Origin: Trichobilharzia regenti
Taxonomy: Eukaryota > Platyhelminthes > Trematoda > Strigeidida > Schistosomatidae
Direction of reading: 5' to 3'
NCBI GenBank assembly: GCA_944472135.2
Contig: OX235263.1
Span: 20,761,379-20,825,378, forward strand
Length of the DNA stretch: 64,000 bases
The stretch's first letter is position 1; every line of letters begins with the position of its first letter. The position numbers and the translations under genes are program-made. Positions 32,892-43,497 of this stretch are shown piece by piece. The notes under the pieces are model-generated. The model did no database searches. It saw nothing but the letters and a program-made list of their open reading frames with translations, and had not been told where the DNA came from.

Positions 32892-34334
32892 TCAATCACC
32901 ACATCCGCCACACGTCGAATATCTCCTTACGTATTCATAACGATGTCTCGGTTTGCTTGCAAGTACCTGCGACCTTCTAACCGATTCTGTGATATTATTT
33001 TCATCACTATTATCTGGACTTATTTCTGAATTGTCTACAAAATCAGGATTATTAGCGGAATCATTAAAATAATAATTGGAACGACCTACTTCATTTATTG
33101 TCACTTTGTCCAGGTGTCCGTTATGAACTGAGTGATCTTTGATGTCTAATATCTTCACCACTCGATTTCCCATTTTTTGTAGTATAATTCCAACAGAAGG
33201 TCTATGGTCATTCCCTCTGTAATAATGTACATTAGAAGTTGCGGACATCAGATGCTTTCTGAGAATTCGAGATTTGAATAGTTTTGCAGGACTTTCACGG
33301 GTACTTGTATGCTCTGCATTCAACAGACGTAGTCTATGCATATGCAGTAATTCCTCAATTTTAATCAGTTGCTCTCTCATCTCATTCAGGTCTTTTCGTG
33401 TTTTCGACAGTTCACATTGTAACTCAGCTACCTCATTTTTGTAAACAGTTGACGCTTGAGTTGCCGAACTTGTAGTGGAGGTTTTCATCGGATTAGCTTG
33501 AGTATTTCGAAAGGTTGAAAGACACATTGACTCCATTTTACTAGACAGATTGGGAGAATTATAAGAATGTTGAGCAACATAAGTATTCGAACTTCTGCAA
33601 ACCGTCTTGATGTGTCCAACTTTACCACATTTGTGACACTTAGCACCCCGAAAACGGCAAGTGCTTCGTAGATGTAACTTTCCACAGGATAAACACGGTT
33701 TAATGTTTTTGATCTCTGGCTGCATTCTATTACCTGTGGACGGCAGTTTGGATTGCTTTCCATTACCACTTGTATTTTCGACTTTAGAAAGCATAACATC
33801 AGACACTGACGTAGTGGGAGCAGAGTATTCATTATTGACATCTTCATATGGAATACATAAATATTTAGCAGTTTGAAAGGTACAAGAAGGAATCTGAATT
33901 AACTCTTTCTCTAATTTAGGAAGATTAATTCCAGCAATTAGACGATCACGTAGTTGAGTATGCAGCTGATCTCCAAAATTACACTTTGAAGCTTGTATTT
34001 GAAGTTGAAGAATAAAGTCTCTTATCTTCTGGTTGGGATCACGAACCAGTTTATTGAATTGAGCCCTCTCTCTGGTCTCAAATGTAGTTACATGAAAGTG
34101 ATTTATCAGAAGTTCACAAATCTTGTCATATGACAGAGAAATTGGTTTATCTGGAAACGCCAGATTCTTCACTAGGCTATATGCATCTAGCCCGATAACA
34201 GTGATGAAATGTGCTGGTATTTTGTCATCCCGAACATTCTTTGAAATGCACCATGCATCAAAGCATTCAAGGTAATCAGCAATCTCCCGCGGTGAACCAT
34301 TAAGAGGAAATTTTCCAAGGTTATTTAGTTCCAT
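32892..34334 (-). CDS. Gag with two zinc knuckles fused in frame to an integrase C-terminal tail
   Basis: Intact 480-residue frame. Residues 1-165 are a retroviral-type capsid region (DYLECFDAWC, NKLVRDPNQKIRDFILQLQ). Residues 214-226 (CLSCGKLHLRSTC) and 233-246 (CHKCGKVGHIKTVC) are zinc knuckles that would bind RNA. Residues 300-340 look coiled-coil. From about 346 the sequence matches the end of a gypsy integrase (ESPAKLFKSRILRKHL, VHYYRGN, VGIILQKMGNRVVKILDI, GHLDKV). Protease, RT, RNase H and the integrase core are missing without breaking the frame. The stop codon lies within the 3' LTR. Confidence 0.82.
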   Translation of the reverse strand: MELNNLGKFPLNGSPREIADYLECFDAWCISKNVRDDKIPAHFITVIGLDAYSLVKNLAFPDKPISLSYDKICELLINHFHVTTFETRERAQFNKLVRDPNQKIRDFILQLQIQASKCNFGDQLHTQLRDRLIAGINLPKLEKELIQIPSCTFQTAKYLCIPYEDVNNEYSAPTTSVSDVMLSKVENTSGNGKQSKLPSTGNRMQPEIKNIKPCLSCGKLHLRSTCRFRGAKCHKCGKVGHIKTVCRSSNTYVAQHSYNSPNLSSKMESMCLSTFRNTQANPMKTSTTSSATQASTVYKNEVAELQCELSKTRKDLNEMREQLIKIEELLHMHRLRLLNAEHTSTRESPAKLFKSRILRKHLMSATSNVHYYRGNDHRPSVGIILQKMGNRVVKILDIKDHSVHNGHLDKVTINEVGRSNYYFNDSANNPDFVDNSEISPDNSDENNITESVRRSQVLASKPRHRYEYVRRYSTCGGCGD

Positions 34335-34554
34335 CGCGACGCCAATTTGTTGTAATTATTTGTAATCGTAGTATTAGTATTTCGAGATGACCGAATTACA
34401 AGAATCCAACCAAGACACAGAGAGGGCGGAATTCAGGAATTTGTATCTAGCGTAATTATAACGCCATTCATATAAGAAACATATTAACAATCAACAGTAA
34501 GTATTTAAACAATACAAAGATAGAAATTGTCAATCACCACACTTTTAGTTGCAG

Positions 34555-34726
34555 AAACAAACTCACATTGTCCCTTCTCATTGATATTGGTGTCTAAATT
34601 ATGTGACGTCGCCGTGTTAGCCGGTGCACATATCAACACTTATAACACCTGTGGCAGAGTAAGTCACGGAGACTGTGTTCTACATGAAGCCCTTGGTTAT
34701 TTACCAAAGAAACAAAGACCACTCCT
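34555..34726 (+). CDS. Candidate host exon, ankyrin-like
   Basis: An open stretch after an acceptor-like TTTTAGTTGCAG reads LCDVAVLAGAHINTYNTCG, then VSHGDCVLHEALGYLPKKQR, and reaches a good donor (CTCA|GTAAGA). The GAHIN and HGDCVLHEA spacing recalls ankyrin repeats. An internal GTAAGT could end it earlier, near 34650. It lies just past the mini-gypsy LTR. No partner exon was found, so this is tentative. Confidence 0.3.
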
Positions 34727-37704
34727 CAGTAAGACATGAATTTTTTGTTCTAACTGAGCGGATCATGCCACCATAATCACTAGCACAAAGGATGGCTCTT
34801 GTCCGTATTTTAGCTCTAAATAGGATTTCAACGAAGTAATACTATATATTCGTCTAGTCAGTGGTTTCGTAACCAGGTAAGAAATAGTCTGTTGGTTGTG
34901 TCATGAAATCCGCTTGTTTGGAAAATGTTGCAACAGGGTGAGTGATCTCGTGATCACAACTAATTTTATGTACCATTTAAGGAAGTATGTAGATTACACA
35001 ATACACGAAGTTACCGGAAACGACGAAGAGGACTTGACATAATTGATCAGCCTTCTGAATAAGCATACCCATTTTTCAGGTGTAGAAGCGCCCACAAACC
35101 GTTGCTTATTACGGTTGCTCTTCAGAACTGAGGAGACTACCACAGGAATTTTGTAAGAGTAATACAATGTATGTGCTGACAGATTCACACCAACCTTTGG
35201 TGGGGATGACTGATCATCGTTGAAGACAGCCGGTATATTACCCCCAAATCCAAAAGAAACTGTTAACAACTGATATGAAATTCTCGGATTCCACAAAATG
35301 CATAGCACAATGGACATAGTATGCCTCACTTACAAAGGGATCAGCTAGGAGAACCCACTGGATGGCAAGGCATGTGGTCGAGCATTCACGCCATACGGCT
35401 GCTGTCTTATTGCATTCGGCCGTTCGTCCACGATCCCTAACAAGTTGTGCAGTCATCGTCGTTCTACGCTTCTGACATCGAAATATATCTCGCATTTCAC
35501 ACTACCAATCTACTGTTTCGATAAGTCTTTTTTCGAAGAAGACCTAGTACTTTGGGTGGTAAAACACTTGAGCTAATGTGCGACGTATCTCACGTAGTCA
35601 AAACATTCAAACACCAGAAATGTCGATAACCTGCCACAGGATACCCTTATCTAGGTCGTAGCTTGTTTTGCACAGTGGATAGTAATCCAATGCTCTTTGG
35701 ACAGTGAATACAACAGTGACTAAGTGTGAATGGCTAAATATAATCTGGACTTAAATGTAAAATGCATTTAAATGTGGAGAAAACAGTCAACGAACACGAG
35801 AAACAGACGAAGAATGAAGAGAAGACGATTGATTTCCGTTCATCAACCTTGCAGACGTTTTGGTGACGCTAAACTCACTGATTTGAAGATATAAATTGTA
35901 GGGAAATTTTCATAAAAGAGTTCCATCAGCATACAGTGTTGTCATTGTAGTACACAACAAAAGTACGAAATAAATCGCTTTTATGAACACACTGTTCACT
36001 AAAACAGCTACCACATTGAATCCTGATACTTACGTTATCATGGACTTTATTTTCATGTACTGAATCGAGGGTTGATTTCTGGTTTACTGATTAGAACACG
36101 CTCTTGAAACTATCAGAAGTCAGAAAGGCTCTTGACCGAAAGTTAAATAACGCATTTTCCTCTCTAACCGGGAAACTTGTTTGGCGAATTACCCGCTCGC
36201 GAAACGTGACATTTCCAGTTACTGAATCTAATTCGACTGCCACATGTGCGTTGAACACCTGTAAAGTAAGATCAACCCTCTCGAACTACCATCAAGGCCT
36301 TAGCTACTACTTTCGATGCAGCGTCTTCTTGACTCGACTGGATGACCAAGAGAGTAGATTTGTGAACAATAGATGTGTACAGTTTCGCTAAACGCTGAAA
36401 ATGGACACAGTTTTTGAATGATCGATTTCTTTCCCTATGTATAAATGTAACCTTCAAGTTTTTTAAGAAAATACAGTCCCTCTCTTCGTCTTTTCACTGG
36501 CTTACACTGTCTACTTGCCTCAATAATCCTCGAGTTGCATTCTCCGGAAATGACAGAAACATCACGTTCTCGTCCAAAGAATAACCGGTGAACAACTTCT
36601 GTCTTTATCATTAAAATGCAGTGGTGAACAGTACTTGTGGATTACATTGTTAATTTCCAGAAGTGGACTATAACCGTATTTCAAAGGAACCACTATCTTT
36701 CGTGCTCATTCGTCTGAATATCTATAACATACTGCTTCGGTATTCTATACTGAATTGGACTTATATTTTGATACTTCATATACTTAATGGGTCCATTGTT
36801 AAATCTACTGCAGACTTTTTAACCTAATATATGGCTGCTGTGAGGTGGTAAATTTCTAGGTAAAGTCGAAAACCTTTCTCCACACTTTATCAATCTTTTT
36901 GTTTTTATTCTTTTAACTGGACACTGTCGCCATTTCTTTTGATGTCATTTAATAGTAATAAACAGTTATATGGTGGTAAAATATGGTCCTGAGAAGTGCG
37001 TCACTACACCGTATTCTGTGGTGACACGGGCTTCAACCGAAGAAGGAAACAAGCCAGGGAAATCGACGTCATCTTGCGTACCGGTTCCTGGGACCAATGC
37101 ATACATTTACTGCTCTGGTGATATGCCTACGTCACCACAGGTCATTAATGAAACTGCACAGGTCGAAACAAGTGGACACAGCTGGATGGACACTGCTGCT
37201 GTCTCAACAGGTAGCCAACGCGTCACACGTAACGAGGCTAGAAAGAAAAGCTCCAGTCTTGATGCGAACTCGAAGGCGTTTTCTGTTTTCTGAGATGACT
37301 GTCAGGTATGCAATTTTGTCGTTAGGTATGAAAGCTTAGCATTTTAATGCAACCTGTGCAAGCAGTGAGTGCGTTAACGCTGTGACAAGATTATAAGTCC
37401 GTGTGAACTAACCCCCGGCTGTGATACACATGGATACTTTGTCTCATTAGCATTGTCTTATGTCACATTCCTCCAGAAAACAAAAACAGCACACCACCAA
37501 AATTGGTTAAAATTGTATATATGATACGTCAGTCCAAACAAGTTGGAGTTTAAATCAACAGAAGACACCTGAAGCCACATTCGGCAAACATTCAACCCGG
37601 CAAATATGGTGGTGTAAACATCAAGGAACACCGATATTGCAAACCTAACACTTGTACCCTCTAGCAAGCGCGGTCTTCGCGTGGCGACGCAGAATAGCAA
37701 CATC
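34727..37704. other. About 3 kb without recognised genes
   Basis: Frames at 35238-35495 (-), 36104-36391 (+) and 36970-37293 (+, reading PVPGTNAYIYCSGDMPTSPQ) have no domain I recognise. Composition is more even than elsewhere, so unassigned host exons are possible. Confidence 0.3.
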
Positions 37705-37821
37705 TGTTGCGTGCGTTGTCTGACTAAACTGCCGTACACATATATTCTAGTATTTCTTCGTTCTTATTAATGTGCGCGGACGTTGTGGCTACTCGACGCC
37801 CACAACGTAAATCAAAAGGCA
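37705..37821 (-). repeat. Gypsy LTR 1, first part
   Basis: First 117 bp (TGTTGCGTGCG...AAAAGGCA on the plus strand) of the LTR, continued at 41413 after the BEL insertion. One base differs from LTRs 2 and 3 near the start. Confidence 0.92.
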
Positions 37822-38179
37822 TGTCAATGGAGTTGAAGATTGAACGATCAATTCTTGGTTGTTTGCTCAAAATCAACTTCCCCAATTTTCGCGGAGGCAT
37901 CAATACGACAGTCATCGTCTCATCGGTCACTGTTCAGAAAGAAGAGTGAAACATCGTCAGAAGTAATACTATGATTTATTATTGTAATATTTGTTCACAG
38001 ACCTTAGTTCAATTACTATTTTTATATGTTGGTGTAACAATAAAGAATTCTCAAGCGGCCAATCGGTGTTTTGGTTTTTTCGTCCGTTATTACTAAGCGT
38101 TTCTGAAAACTTCAAGGAACAGCGTGGGCCCGAGCGTAGCAAGAGCTGGGCATTAACGGTTTATGAGACGTGATTGACA
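37822..38179 (+). repeat. BEL 5' LTR
   Basis: TGTCAATGG...GTGATTGACA, 358 bp, with an AACAATAAAGAA polyadenylation-type signal inside. Differs from the 3' LTR at about four sites. Confidence 0.92.
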
Positions 38180-38323
38180 GTTTCTGACGATAGAAACAGA
38201 TCTGGCGGATTCAAACAGTTGATGAAAGTTTGGATAGTCGCCGTTCATTTTTCCTCGTGCCGGTCAAGTCCTCTTTGAACAAGCAATATCTGGAACGTTT
38301 TTGGAATTGGGTCAAGTTCAACA

Positions 38324-40279
38324 ATGCCTGGGTCAAAGAAGGGACAGAGTGTCTTGGATGCAAACAGGAAAGTAAGTCACTGTGACTTGTCTGTTAATTG
38401 TAACGATGTGTCTGATGTTAAGCATGACATGGCTGATGTTACTGTTTCGCCGTTCAGGGATAATAGGAACATCAAACTCCCTAAATTTGAACCACGGTGT
38501 TTTGATGGAAACCCAGCTGATTATTTACAATTTGTAAAGGAGTTTGAGATCATGTTGAGTAGTTTTCTATAAAGTGATGAATTGAAGTTAATGTATTTGA
38601 TGAGATATTGCACTGGAGATGCTGCAAGAGCTATACAGTGTTGTAAGTTTATGAAGCCAAAAGAGGGCTTCGATGAGGCTATGAGCATATTACATCAAAG
38701 GTTTGGAAGACCTTCAATGTTTGTAAGGAACGTATACGAAGCTGTCAAAAGTAATGGCAGCCAACTTCGAGATGACTCCAAGGCACTTACTGAGTTTTTA
38801 GGTAATCTTATGACTTATAAGAATACCTTGATTTCTATGAATTGCATGAGTGACCTCAACTCCAGCTCAGTCCTAGAGGTAATTGCGAGACGCCTACCTA
38901 CTCGACTGCAAAGGAAGTGGGTGAAGATAAGCTCCCGTATGGAGGATGAGGGTATCGAGCCAAAATTTGATGATATCCTGAAACTAGTAAAAGATAGCGT
39001 CAATCAATCGATGAGCAAGTTTGCCAGTATATTGCATCTCACCCCTAGAATAAAGCAGTCTGAGGGCAAAACGCAATCATTGATGACGAATAGGCCTCAG
39101 AGAGGTGGATATCGAGAAGGCTCCATGATGTCTAGTAATGCATATAGACCTAGTGAGTGTAACAGGTTTCGTAGTACATCCTCAACAGATAAGTTACAAG
39201 ATGCAAGACGAGCACGGTTGTGTTTTACACGTTTGCAAGAGGTGCATACAAAGGTGAACTGTGAACCAGTAAGCAAGTTCAGTGATAAGCTAAATGTAAA
39301 CCCCAGGCCTGACTCCAAATTGTGTGACGATAACGGTGCGGTGAAGAAGTCTGTAGTTGCAACTGGTAAGCCATTGTTGAATAGAGTGTCACAGAATAGA
39401 GTTGCTGCTTCAGAGTGCAGTTCTGACCCTACCAGTTTACAAAGTATAGCTAGTCAGAGTGAAGATATAAAACCTTTAATGATTTGTGAGGAGGAGCCAA
39501 AACTGTCTACTTCTGTTATTAAAGAATTTGAAAATGATGAACTTGACGGTAAATTGAATATTTGTGGTAATGATCATGATAGTGCAGATTTGTCTTTGGT
39601 TGATCATGATGAAATGGAGGGAATGCCTACTACCGCTATGTTAAATAAAGGTTCTGTAGAACTTGAACGTGAAGTAGAAATAAATGCAGGTGCAGTTGCA
39701 GAAGGCATGCGTACTTGTGAGACCGTCAGTGTGATTGATCAGCGCGTAGTCCACCTACCATCAGATGCCAGTGCTAAACCTGAGCTGATAGTAAAAGACA
39801 GCAGTGGTGGTGGTCTTGCAGGCAGACACATTTCTGAAAGCCGAACCACAACAGCTTTTGATCCACCGCTAACTTCATCAACTGATATCAATCAGTCGTC
39901 GTTGGTGCTGTCATCTACAATGAAAAAGACGCCCATCAACTCAAGTATCTTGTCCAATGACTATGCTAGTATCAGTTCGTTTGAAAGGACGAATATCAAT
40001 GGTCAGTTTAGTGAGGATAAGCTAAGTGTAAACGAGAGAGTAATTGTTAAATTGACTTGCACGAATAAAGGCATTTCTAGTTTCAAGTTACTATTTGAAT
40101 GTTATTATCTTTGGTGTAAATTACTCTGTTTCTACGCTTGGTTGACCAGATACGTCGTATGTTTGTTCGTCATCTATATTCTACGATACAATGACATGAG
40201 CGAGTTGCCATTCATATTTGAAGATATAGCTGATAGGAGGAGGTCAGCAAATGAACTCTGCAACGATTTTCCAACCTAG
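38324..40279 (+). pseudogene. BEL/Pao gag with one in-frame stop
   Basis: One frame of 652 codons, broken only by TAA at 38570-38572. The N-terminal part is BEL-type gag: LPKFEPRCFDGNPADYLQFV, LMYLMRYCTGDAARAIQCC, DEAMSILHQRFGRPS, DSKALTEFL, ARRLPTRLQRKWVKISS. A zinc-knuckle-like LCFTRLQEVHTKVNC has lost its second cysteine. The C-terminal 300 residues are acidic and serine-rich with no pol motif, then a hydrophobic stretch (LLCFYAWLTRYVVCLFVIYI) that could span a membrane. The start at 38324 is the first ATG of the frame. Readthrough of the stop would be needed for full-length protein. Confidence 0.8.
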
Positions 40280-41049
40280 GGCGTCAACCTGAGAAGGGTT
40301 GTAGGCGTATTGGTGTTAGCCCTGCGATTCTTCAAAGGAATTCCATCAAGACATGAACTGCGAGTTTGTGTGTACTGTTTGTATATACGTGTGGTGTGTC
40401 ACATCAGTTGGTGTTTTTTGGATTCATTGTGTTTACTTGTTGTTTTCGTATCTTGTTGTTATTGCATAATTTTGTTAAAATTTTCGTCGTGATTACTTCT
40501 GAAGTTGTGTCCACTCTTATACATCCATGAATGAATTGATTGATGTTAAGGACAGCAGATGGGGCGTATACGCCGGGGAGGCTAGGCTATTGCTGAGAAT
40601 GAAATGCACACGGAGATAATTGTTAGCTGCGGTCCGACACGCCGGGGAGAAAGAGTGTAAACGACTGAGGCTTGCATGCGTCACCGCTACTAGAACTGAG
40701 GCAGAATGAGTGACAAGCGATTGCAGTGGTAATTGGCAATGAGTAGATAAGAGGATGTGCGTAGAGTATCGTGAGGTGGTGCCATGGTCACTTTGCATTC
40801 TGCAAGAGTCATTCTAGCAAGTGGCGATTGTGTTGCAAGAGGATGTGTCAAGAGGAGGTCTCTGTTTGGAGGCGCAGGTCGTCAGCGATGTGTGAGATTG
40901 TGCTGTGAGTATGCTTGTGGTGTGTTGGCTTTTCTGTTTGTTTTCCATTTCAGCTCTGTCCGTGTGACCCAGGTTCTCGCAATGGCATCCAAGTCAACGT
41001 GCATTGGTCGTGAAGGAAAAAAGGGTTGGATCCCTTTTTTGCCGGGGAG
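40280..41049 (+). other. BEL internal 3' region
   Basis: Non-coding by eye. It ends in GCCGGGGAG directly before the 3' LTR, which may serve as the polypurine tract. GT-rich in its first half. Confidence 0.5.
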
Positions 41050-41407
41050 TGTCAATGGAGTTGAAGATTGAACGATCAATTCTTGGTTGTTTGCTCAAAA
41101 TCAACTTCCCCAATTTTCGCGGAGGCATCAATACGACAGTCATCGTCTCATCGGTCACTGTTCAGAAAGAAGAGTGAAACATCGTCAGAAGTAATACTAT
41201 GATTTATTATTGTAATATTTGCTCACAGACCCTAGTTCAATTACTATTTTTATATGTTGGTGTAACAATAAAGAATTCTCAAGCGGCCAATCGGTGTTTT
41301 GGTTTTTTCGTCCGTTATTACTAAGCGTTTCTGAAAACTTCAAGGAACAGCGTGGGCCCGAGCGTAGCAAGAGCTGGGCATTAACAGTTTATGAGACGTG
41401 ACTGACA
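41050..41407 (+). repeat. BEL 3' LTR
   Basis: TGTCAATGG...GTGACTGACA, 358 bp, nearly identical to the 5' LTR. Confidence 0.92.
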
Positions 41408-41412
41408 AGGCA

Positions 41413-41595
41413 CTTGCGAAGAGTACGAATGTGTATTAGAGCAGTAGTCAAATTCGAAATTGTGTCAAGGTAATGTTCAACAGTAAATTGACAAATGTTT
41501 GCGAAGTACATATAAAATCGGTCTGTAAACACATATAATACAAGTTTACAAATTAGATTAAAACGCATGTTTACAGTTGGTATAGGGGTACTACA
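41413..41595 (-). repeat. Gypsy LTR 1, second part
   Basis: Completes the 300-bp LTR begun at 37705 and ends GGTACTACA. In element sense this is the start (TGTAGTACC) of the 3' LTR. Confidence 0.92.
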
Positions 41596-41608
41596 TAATT
41601 CCCCCACC
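41596..41608 (-). promoter_or_regulatory. Polypurine tract, unit 1
   Basis: Minus strand GGTGGGGGAATTA directly before the LTR, as needed to prime plus-strand DNA synthesis. The same sequence is at 45380-45392. Confidence 0.6.
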
Positions 41609-42009
41609 AGAACACTAAAATATAAAAAAATACATTTAAGTGTCCGAAAATAACATGCGTCAGCGTAATACGTAGCAGCGATAGTACACAGAAGGCGATT
41701 TATTAAGCTGGAAAATGAGCAGTTTTATGCGGTTAATAACATCGATAATAAATGCTATAATCTAGGGAAAGTGGAATTACTAATCGTAATAGATTGAATA
41801 AGGAACGATAAAATTGTCCGGGGATCTGTAGTCGGTAGACGAAGACGATACGTGAATAATATACGAGATGTGATTAAATTTAATAATATAGGAAATATCG
41901 ATGTTAAAATAATAGTGACATGATTTATGTATGAAAATATTAATCAGTTAAATGAGTAGTCAAATGGCAATTACGAATAAAGATAATAAAAATGAAAATT
42001 CGTAGGAAG

Positions 42010-43497
42010 TTATATTTCGATGACTTGCACGTAACGTTTGGGCCAATGCACTCGTCTACCATATCGTGTTGTTTTCGCAGGCTTCTCTGCCGACGTTGAA
42101 GCTCGTTTGGATGTAGGTGTTGGCACGTCGTTCAGCTGGTTCTTATCGTTGACTTCGAAATCGTCGAGGAACGCTGGTTTGACTCTGTCGATACTGATGG
42201 CTTCTGTTTTAGTCAATCTTTCTATCGTGATAACTTTCGCGTTTCTGCTTAGAACTTTGAATGGGCCATCATAAGCGGGTTGAAGTGGTCGTTGCACACC
42301 TTCTCTCCTGACGAAGACGTGAGTGCAGTCTGTCAGTTGTGACGGGATGTATGACGCTCGTTCCTACTGACGTGGAAGTGATATCTTTAGCTCGTTCACG
42401 TGTCGTTTTAGCTGGTGCACGTAACCAGTCATATCGTGTGGAACTTGGTTACCCGGGGTGAAAAATTCTCCTGGTAATCGTAATGTTGTTCCATAGACTA
42501 GTTCGGAAACACAGCAGCCAATATCTTTCTTTATAGTAGCTCGTATACCAAGTAATACTAGTGGAAGTTTGGTTGACCAATCGTTTTGAGTCAAAGAAGC
42601 AGCGAGTGCAGCCTTGAGTTGTCCAGGAAATCGTTCGACCATACCGTTGGAACTAGGATGATACGCTGTTGTTCATATTCGTTTAATGCCTAGTAATTCA
42701 GTTAGTTGGTCAAAAAGTCGGCTTTCAAACTGGGCACGTCTGTCTGTAGTGATAATTGATGGGACACCAAAATTGGCTATCCAGTTTTCGACTAAAGCTT
42801 TAGCTACCGTTTCAGCTGAGATGTCGATTAATGGATTTGCTACTGGCCAACGAGTAAATCTGTCAATACAGGTTAGAATATAGTTGAAACCATTTGAAGG
42901 AGGCAGTGGACCAACTATGTCTACATGTACATGGTCAAATCTAGAGTCAGGGTTAGGGAAGCGACCAAGTGGTGCTTTGGTGTGCCGGTTGATTTTGACT
43001 CTTTGACCAGACAAGCAATTTCGTGTCCACTTCTTAACATCGCTATTAATGTTTGGCCAGATAAATCTTTCTCTTAGTAGCTTGATAGTAGCGCTAACAC
43101 CAGGATGCGACAAGTTATGTAACTTCTCGAATACTGTATGTCTCATAGCTATTGGAACGAAAGGTCGGTATTTATCTGTGGAGGTGTCGCAGATAACTTT
43201 TGTCGTGCCAAATGGGACTGCCTTGAGACTTAGAGATGTTGTTTCAGAAGGCATGATCTTTTTGAGTTCGACGTCCTCTCGTTGTAAGTTTGAGAGATGT
43301 TCGTAGTCGATCTCTGGGCATACAATGTTATCAATGTGCATACGTGGCAAAGCGTCTGCCACTTCATTGTTTTTACCCTTGACTTGTCGCAGATCGGAGT
43401 TGACTTGGGATACATACTCGGGATGTCGTATTTCGCGCGGAGAGTAATTAACTTGCTTTGCTGATAAAGCTTTCATTGGAGCTTTATGGTCTGTTGA
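42010..43497 (-). pseudogene. Gypsy RNase H tail and integrase remnant, unit 1
   Basis: In the same frame as the upstream gag-protease. It begins with the end of RNase H (STDHKAPMKALSAKQ, REIRHPEYVSQ, NEVADALPR). Integrase follows: core HVDIVGPLPPS (first Asp) and GVPSIITTDRRAQFES (second Asp), then after a TGA at 42673 SSNGMVERFPGQLKAALAAS (Glu region), and after a TAG at 42364 the C-terminal PAYDGPFKVLSRNAKVITIE. In the zinc finger only the second cysteine of the usual CxxC is changed or lost (NCLSGQR). All of RT and most of RNase H are deleted. The same stops are present in unit 2. Confidence 0.85.

Larger units (their letters stand above)
32346..34541 (-). mobile_element. Miniature Ty3/gypsy-like element with gag-integrase fusion
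   Basis: Two 194-bp LTRs enclose only 1444 bp of internal DNA. The 5' LTR (minus sense) is 34348-34541. The 3' LTR is 32346-32499 plus 32864-32903, split by another LTR insertion. LTRs read TGTTGTAA...CACCACA on the plus strand. A primer-binding-site-like TGGCGTCGCGA follows the 5' LTR and runs into the gag ATG. Flanks TTTTT and CTTTT could be a mutated target duplication. RT, RNase H and the integrase core are absent. Confidence 0.85.
37822..41407 (+). mobile_element. BEL/Pao element lacking pol, inserted in gypsy LTR 1
   Basis: Two 358-bp LTRs flank 2870 bp of internal DNA. The target duplication AGGCA is at 37817-37821 and 41408-41412. The undisturbed site is visible in the other two gypsy LTRs (AAAAGGCACTTGCG at 45193 and 48977). 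The LTRs differ at only a handful of positions, so the insertion is young. Only a gag frame is present; no protease, RT or integrase was seen. Confidence 0.9.

Noticed and set aside
42038..42274. Plus-strand ORFs in the gypsy units (also 42686, 43049, 44439 and their copies 3784 bp away)
   Set aside because: They are antisense shadows of gag and integrase on the minus strand.
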